DNA of 64,000 nucleotides from Lumbricus rubellus. Taxonomy: Eukaryota; Annelida; Clitellata; Crassiclitellata; Lumbricidae. The stretch spans positions 49,839,762 to 49,903,761 of the forward strand of contig OX243812.1 of the NCBI GenBank assembly GCA_945859605.1. Direction: 5' to 3'. The notes beneath the pieces were generated by a model. The model worked only from the letters and a program-made list of their open reading frames with translations. It ran no database searches and had not been told where the DNA came from. Every line of letters begins with the position of its first letter. Position 1 is the stretch's first letter. Shown piece by piece: positions 61,201-64,000 of this stretch. Position numbers and translations under genes: made by a program.

Positions 61201-64000
61201 CGTGAGGGGAGCAGTTGAGGAAGCAAAGGAAGCGCAGAAGCATCCAAAGGTTTGATGATACTTCTTTTGTCTCGTCATTTTCAGCTGCTTACTGGATTTC
61301 ATTGCCTGCGGTACTTTATGATGCTTTAACCTAATATGGGAATTCATTGTTCCTACCTGTCCTATATGTTAACCCTTAACACTCAGATTAATAATTACTT
61401 GGCCCCAATTTGTCCGGTGAGAGTGGACTAATGAGTGGCAAAGGTTAATGTGTGATGTGGTAATTCTGTCCTAATATATGGCAAGCAAGCAATTTTCTTT
61501 AGTATGAGTTAATTTACCAATATGATTACTAACGTGTTATGTTAGGCAAAGAATTCATAAAAAAATAACAGAATAAATAAAAAATTTCATATAATTACCA
61601 GTATGTACATTATATACAATTAAATATATAAATCGATATAAGTTTATATTGTTTGTATGTGCACTTGTTATAGCGCCCCTTCAAGCTCTCTCTACTCAGA
61701 GGCGCTCCCGATGCAGAGCGGACACTGCATCGGAGTTTCACGCCGAAGTGCTGAGCAATTGTAAGTGAAGGACTTGCCCAAGATCCTTACGCGGGGAAGT
61801 GGATTCGAACCTCGGACCTTCCGGCTCCAAGGCAACGACGCCACCACTAGACCAACGCCCCACAATATAATAGATTACCTTACCTTAGAACCTTAGTCCT
61901 TCCCGTGCAGCTCTGCACATCGGGCAACGCAGCTCCTCCACTCCACTATATAATAGATATATATGAAAAATTGATAAAATTAATTGTAATGCATAGAACT
62001 TGACTTTATTCTTCCATCATCGGCCCAACTGGCAATTGATAGTCTTGTCACTGTCACTGACCATGCTTGCTAGTGTGCTTGTCTGCTCATACATTGACTT
62101 GTGGGGGCAGTTTGAATGCTTTGTATCGGTACTCTCATAGTGCTACATAAATGTTCAACTATGTTACATTACAGGATCCGGCGATTGGTGTTAAGAGCGT
62201 CTGGTACGGTGGCAAAGTGCTGATCGAAGGCGCCGATGCTCAGGAGTTGCACGTTGGGGAGACGGTTACGTTCATCAACTGGGGAAATCTCATCATAAAA
62301 GACATCAAGAGGTGCGTGACATGCACACTTTCTATATTAACCCTTTAATGCCGAGATGGTAGTAAATGGTATGATAAATTCTATATCCTTCGGCATTAAA
62401 GGGTTAAGAACACTCGATTGAAGTTCAAGATTTACTAAATTTCTACATGATGATATATTCTGCTTACCGACATTTCTGGCTATCTGTGCGAATCTGATTT
62501 TAAGAAGTGAGGGTTTACACCGTTTGTTTGTGTGCAGAGTGCCTCTGATTAGTTTTGCTACGTAAATTTCTGCATACAATTGCAATTTTGAGGGATCCAA
62601 ACGTACAGTTCATTTGATTTGAATGAATGGTAAGGCTTTCAAAATTGATTGATCTTTCATTGTAAAGCTGTTGCATTCATAGTGATTGTTTTGTTGTGTA
62701 TTGTATCGTATATGACCATTTATGAAGCACTTCTCTTTGCAAAAGCCTTTCATGAGTGCTGCCAACCCCAGGCGAAAAGGCATGATTTGAAGCAAGAGAA
62801 AGATGAGGAAAGGCTACCAGCGAGAAAGGCAAAGCCAAAATGCATTGTAAAAAAGAGAATCATGCAGACAAGCATATGGATTGAGCCATGTCAGTCCAAG
62901 TACGGTAATTGTGATTGAAGATTCATACACACTACACAGTAATCATGTTGCTCTCAGTGTTACATGGTGTGTGCTGTAACCAATTGGCTAGTTTGTCCCA
63001 CATACTAGCTGGCTTGTTGTAATTTTAAATCACTAACTGTATATGTTCGGCAAATTTTTCCGATGGTCATTAGTTAAATCTGCCGGAATTGTATTCTGAA
63101 TTGTTTCTTTTATTAGGTCAACAGACGGAAAGGTTGTTTCAATCGATGCGGATCTCAACCTGGAAAACAAGGTCATCATCATGTTTTCCATATATTTTCT
63201 AAACATGTCTGCAATTTTCTAACCAAAGTTTGTATTTTTTATGTAAAAGAAATTTTTCTTTTTCTGTAATTTTTGCTGTGACTGTTACTGTGATCAGTAT
63301 GTTTGAGTCTAGTCTATGACAGCCCTCGCTGCAAAGGCCTCAGTTGTCAAAATATTTTTTTCATAGTTTCTTGTTTTTATATTGCTTGAAATCACTTGTT
63401 GATTTTGAAAATTTTATACTTTAAATTGCTTTATTGTATTATTTGTTATATGATTGTGTGTGTATAAATGAAATAAAGGTGTTCATCTAAGATGACAATT
63501 TGAGTTTTCTTGTGTTGTGCAGGACTACAAGAAGACTCAGAAGATTACGTGGTTAGCGGAGACAGACAAAGCCCCGTTTGTTCCTTCTGTTTGTGTGATT
63601 TTCGATCACATCATAAGCAAGGCAATTCTCGGAAAAGAGGAAGACTTCAAGCTCTACATCAACAAGAATTCAAGGGTAAATTCGGCCACCCCAGTTCTTA
63701 ATTTCTAGAGCTTTTAGCGCCTTACGTTATTTAAGATTTAAAATTCGTCAGGTGTTAGATTAAATATATGGCTACTTTGACATTGTGCTTCTCAGTGTGT
63801 TTTTGGCATTTATTTCTTCAGGCTAACCTGTCCCATTTTGTGACAGATTGGCAAGAATTTTTCTAAATGTTGCTTCTGCGGAAAATTCTTATCAGTGCCG
63901 TTACCTAGAACCTTTTTGGCCTTATGTTATTATGAGATGTCTTCAGCAAGACATGTTGCCTTTTCTGTGTATGCATATGAGCTGCATGTCTATGGTTTCT
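46263..64000 (+). CDS. EPRS1: Glutamyl-prolyl-tRNA synthetase (EPRS), 5' part, runs off the window
   Basis: Seventeen exons (46263-46299, 46809-46893, 47681-47780, 50744-50900, 52404-52555, 53302-53399, 54807-54933, 55266-55458, 56766-56937, 57436-57560, 58279-58387, 58628-58712, 59874-59933, 61139-61249, 62175-62311, 63117-63171, 63523-63675) join in phase to 652 codons. The encoded part is the GST-C-like N-terminal domain (about 1-165), a linker ([20 protein letters not shown]) and the class I glutamyl-tRNA synthetase core, with HIGH at 213-216 and VMSKR (KMSKS equivalent) at 434-438, followed by the anticodon-binding beta-barrel region. In animals this module is fused through WHEP repeats to prolyl-tRNA synthetase in a cytoplasmic multi-synthetase complex; that half would lie beyond 64000, so the fusion itself is inferred. 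The start is chosen because [13 protein letters not shown] aligns with the short N-terminus of the family; the frame is open further upstream. Confidence 0.94.
46809..46893 (+). CDS. EPRS1: EPRS exon 2
   Basis: Encodes [20 protein letters not shown] (vertebrate: ALLAVEHVKDDVSISVEEG). Acceptor CACCTAG, donor GTATGT, phase 2. Confidence 0.9.
47681..47780 (+). CDS. EPRS1: EPRS exon 3
   Basis: [20 protein letters not shown] and [13 protein letters not shown], part of the GST-like domain. Acceptor TTCTAG, donor GTACAC. Confidence 0.92.
48337..48666 (+). pseudogene. Mariner transposase N-terminal fragment (copy 2)
   Basis: [20 protein letters not shown] to [17 protein letters not shown]; helix-turn-helix DNA-binding part only. 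It reads through the deletion joint and stops at the edge of the nested insert. Confidence 0.8.
48667..49646. mobile_element. Solo-LTR-like insertion inside mariner copy 2
   Basis: 980 bp absent from copy 1. Begins TGTAGCG and ends CGCGACA (TG...CA, short inverted ends TGT.GCG). Flanks CCTAA (48662-48666) and CTTAA (49647-49651); the empty site in copy 1 reads CTTAA, so a 5-bp duplication with one substitution is plausible. No internal coding region, hence a solo LTR or a non-autonomous element. Confidence 0.55.
50744..50900 (+). CDS. EPRS1: EPRS exon 4
   Basis: [11 protein letters not shown] to [19 protein letters not shown]: the GST C-terminal helix bundle signature (hxxxxLTxADxxhW). The preceding intron holds a mariner with a solo-LTR-like insert. 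Confidence 0.94.
51141..52082. mobile_element. TTAA-flanked MITE carrying a nested element
   Basis: Left TTAACACATTGACTGCC and right GGCGGTCAATGTGTTAA are inverted copies bounded by TTAA. Without the nested element (51195-52048) it would be a hairpin of about 90 bp like the rest of the family. In EPRS intron 4. Confidence 0.7.
51195..52048. mobile_element. Nested DNA transposon with GCGCAA subterminal repeats
   Basis: Ends TAGGCCCCCCAGAAATT and TAGGGCCCCCAGAAATT (other strand), flanked by ATTTAA on both sides (51189-51194 and 52049-52054). Many TTGCGC/GCGCAA words cluster near both ends, as transposase-binding repeats of hAT-like elements do. No transposase frame. The superfamily is uncertain because the visible flanking duplication is 6 bp. 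Confidence 0.65.
52404..52555 (+). CDS. EPRS1: EPRS exon 5
   Basis: [20 protein letters not shown] and [19 protein letters not shown]; end of the GST-like domain. Acceptor TTGTAG, donor GTAAGA. Confidence 0.92.
53085..53142. repeat. (CATA)n / (CA)n microsatellite
   Basis: CATACATACATA followed by CACACA words in EPRS intron 5. Confidence 0.85.
53302..53399 (+). CDS. EPRS1: EPRS exon 6
   Basis: [20 protein letters not shown], the linker entering the class I catalytic domain; ends within the codon just before YLHIGH. Confidence 0.94.
53866..54651 (+). pseudogene. LINE reverse transcriptase C-terminal fragment
   Basis: An open frame with [20 protein letters not shown] (the YADD catalytic motif of reverse transcriptases), [13 protein letters not shown] sequence ([12 protein letters not shown]), [10 protein letters not shown] and [16 protein letters not shown]. 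This is the order of the RT palm end, thumb and C-terminal region of non-LTR retrotransposons. The N-terminal RT part and endonuclease are missing, so it is 5'-truncated. Same orientation as EPRS, in intron 6. The frame is unbroken for 260 codons, so the insertion is fairly young. Confidence 0.85.
54807..54933 (+). CDS. EPRS1: EPRS exon 7 with HIGH motif
   Basis: [18 protein letters not shown] then [18 protein letters not shown] is the ATP-binding signature of class I synthetases; FDDTNP is the glutamate-family signature. The intron before it contains a LINE fragment. Confidence 0.97.
55266..55458 (+). CDS. EPRS1: EPRS exon 8
   Basis: [20 protein letters not shown] and [20 protein letters not shown]. 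Donor GTTGAG is weak, but phase 1 fits the next exon. Confidence 0.93.
55530..56465. mobile_element. Interspersed repeat with long imperfect inverted arms
   Basis: Begins AGCTGAACCCGGCCACACG, continues in a 380-bp pyrimidine-rich (CCCTCC) tract (about 55575-55960), then two inverted arms: 56034-56196 and about 56275-56465 (for example AAAAATGTAACTG versus CAGTTACATTTTT, and CTCGGAATCGGTCGAA with its complement). Class not recognised. The pyrimidine tract creates proline/serine-rich false frames. In EPRS intron 8. Confidence 0.6.
56766..56937 (+). CDS. EPRS1: EPRS exon 9
   Basis: [20 protein letters not shown] and [19 protein letters not shown]. Acceptor GGACAG, donor GTAGGA. Confidence 0.94.
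57145..57365. repeat. Tandem repeat of about 26-31 bp interrupted by a MITE
   Basis: Units of the form TTCTATATTTAATCTAATGT are repeated at least five times. A TTAA-flanked MITE sits at 57230-57299 exactly at a TTAA within one unit. In EPRS intron 9. Confidence 0.75.
57230..57299. mobile_element. TTAA-flanked hairpin MITE (70 bp)
   Basis: TTAACCCTTTAATGCCG and CGGCATTAAAGGGTTAA are perfect inverted arms; core GGTAGTAAATGGTATGG. Near-identical to 62337-62407. Confidence 0.8.
57436..57560 (+). CDS. EPRS1: EPRS exon 10
   Basis: [20 protein letters not shown] and [17 protein letters not shown]: substrate-binding core of eukaryotic GluRS. Confidence 0.96.
58279..58387 (+). CDS. EPRS1: EPRS exon 11 with KMSKS-like motif
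   Basis: [20 protein letters not shown] then [17 protein letters not shown] is the second ATP-binding signature of eukaryotic GluRS. Confidence 0.96.
58628..58712 (+). CDS. EPRS1: EPRS exon 12
   Basis: [20 protein letters not shown] and LKEFVIAQ. Acceptor TGTTAG, donor GTGATG. Confidence 0.95.
58839..59642. mobile_element. hAT-type non-autonomous transposon
   Basis: Ends TAGGGATGTTAATATCGG and TAGGGATGTTAAACGAAA (other strand), with an 8-bp flank ATTGGGTT (58831-58838) versus ATTGGTTT (59643-59650), 7/8. Subterminal AAACCGGTT words are abundant at both ends. In EPRS intron 12. Confidence 0.82.
59874..59933 (+). CDS. EPRS1: EPRS exon 13
   Basis: [20 protein letters not shown], 60 bp, phase 0. 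Confidence 0.94.
60360..60910. repeat. Possible interspersed repeat of unknown class
   Basis: A G+C-richer block in EPRS intron 13 with several overlapping short frames on both strands and none that I recognise. Its composition differs from the AT-rich introns around it, which suggests an inserted element, but I find no ends. Confidence 0.35.
61139..61249 (+). CDS. EPRS1: EPRS exon 14
   Basis: [20 protein letters not shown] and on to KEAQKHPK; start of the anticodon-binding barrel region. Phase 0. Confidence 0.93.
61369..61448. mobile_element. TTAA-flanked MITE
   Basis: TTAACCCTTAACACTCA with ATGAGTGGCAAAGGTTAA as a degenerate opposite arm; TTAA at 61369-61372 and 61445-61448. Confidence 0.6.
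61651..61863 (-). mobile_element. tRNA-derived SINE, near full length
   Basis: On the minus strand: GTGGGGCGTTGG head, A-box TGGTCTAGTGGTGG (61841-61854), B-box GGTTCGAATCC (61801-61811), body with GTGAAACTCCGATGCAGTG and GGGAGCGCCTCTGAG, tail AAGGGGCGCTATAACAAG. Fragments of it lie at 22545, 23095, 25008 and 37395. In EPRS intron 14. Confidence 0.85.
62175..62311 (+). CDS. EPRS1: EPRS exon 15
   Basis: [20 protein letters not shown] then [11 protein letters not shown]; anticodon-binding barrel. Donor GTGCGT. Confidence 0.94.
62337..62407. mobile_element. TTAA-flanked hairpin MITE (71 bp)
   Basis: Arms TTAACCCTTTAATGCCG and CGGCATTAAAGGGTTAA, core GGTAGTAAATGGTATG. It begins 25 bp after the EPRS exon 15 donor. 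Confidence 0.8.
63117..63171 (+). CDS. EPRS1: EPRS exon 16
   Basis: [18 protein letters not shown]. 55 bp, acceptor TATTAG, donor GTCATC (weak). Confidence 0.9.
63523..63675 (+). CDS. EPRS1: EPRS exon 17 (last in window)
   Basis: [20 protein letters not shown] and [16 protein letters not shown]. Donor GTAAAT; the next exon lies beyond 64000. Confidence 0.94.
63676..64000. other. EPRS intron 17, cut by the window edge
   Basis: AT-rich unique sequence; no exon or element recognised before the end. Confidence 0.5.

Overview
The window is animal (metazoan) genomic DNA. It holds two multi-exon, intron-rich protein genes arranged head to head, surrounded by simple repeats, minisatellites and many short DNA transposons. 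The dense TAGGCCTA-type repeats, the tRNA-derived SINEs with an '...AATGAATGAATGA' tail, the hAT/mariner/TTAA-type MITEs and the apparently single ARID4 gene (vertebrates have ARID4A and ARID4B) suggest a marine invertebrate, possibly an echinoderm or hemichordate. The phylum is a guess.

Layout. 1-8093 is almost pure repeat: a GAT trinucleotide tract, a GAA purine tract, a 5.5 kb array of about 459 copies of a 12-bp unit, a CTGT/CTAT tract, a perfect 75-bp hairpin and a CACAT-type minisatellite. 8094-18719 has no gene that I can support; it is a graveyard of hAT elements (several with clear 8-bp target duplications), one decayed Tc1/mariner copy with a LINE 3' end inside it, and a second minisatellite. 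18881-43971 (minus strand) is a complete ARID4-type gene: 19 coding exons whose phases all agree, predicted 1637 residues, with N-terminal Tudor-like region, RBB1NT, ARID, chromo-barrel and the conserved C-terminal helical motif. 43972-46262 is the intergenic region; it holds a CCAAT box and two CACGTG E-boxes just upstream of ARID4, plus two minus-strand exon-like pieces of an unrecognised gene or pseudogene. 46263 to the right edge (plus strand) is the 5' part of the glutamyl-prolyl-tRNA synthetase gene: 17 exons, 652 codons, covering the GST-like N-terminus and most of the GluRS module (HIGH and VMSKR signatures). The gene runs off the window before the WHEP and ProRS parts.

The two genes have no direct functional link that the sequence shows. 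ARID4 proteins are subunits of the SIN3-HDAC corepressor; EPRS charges tRNA-Glu and tRNA-Pro in the cytoplasm. Their divergent start codons lie 2.3 kb apart.

Most of the remaining interest is in the introns: two mariner-type copies that share the same internal deletion (one in each gene), a solo-LTR-like insertion inside one of them, a TTAA-flanked hairpin MITE family with at least seven members, a tandem segmental duplication split by a mariner, and a cluster of nuclear-receptor-type palindromes (AGGTCATGACCT) plus a DR4 element in the last ARID4 intron. I found no wholly new biological system; the items that could hide something new are the unrecognised exons near 44.7-45.0 kb, the receptor-element cluster and the 12-bp array with its higher-order structure.
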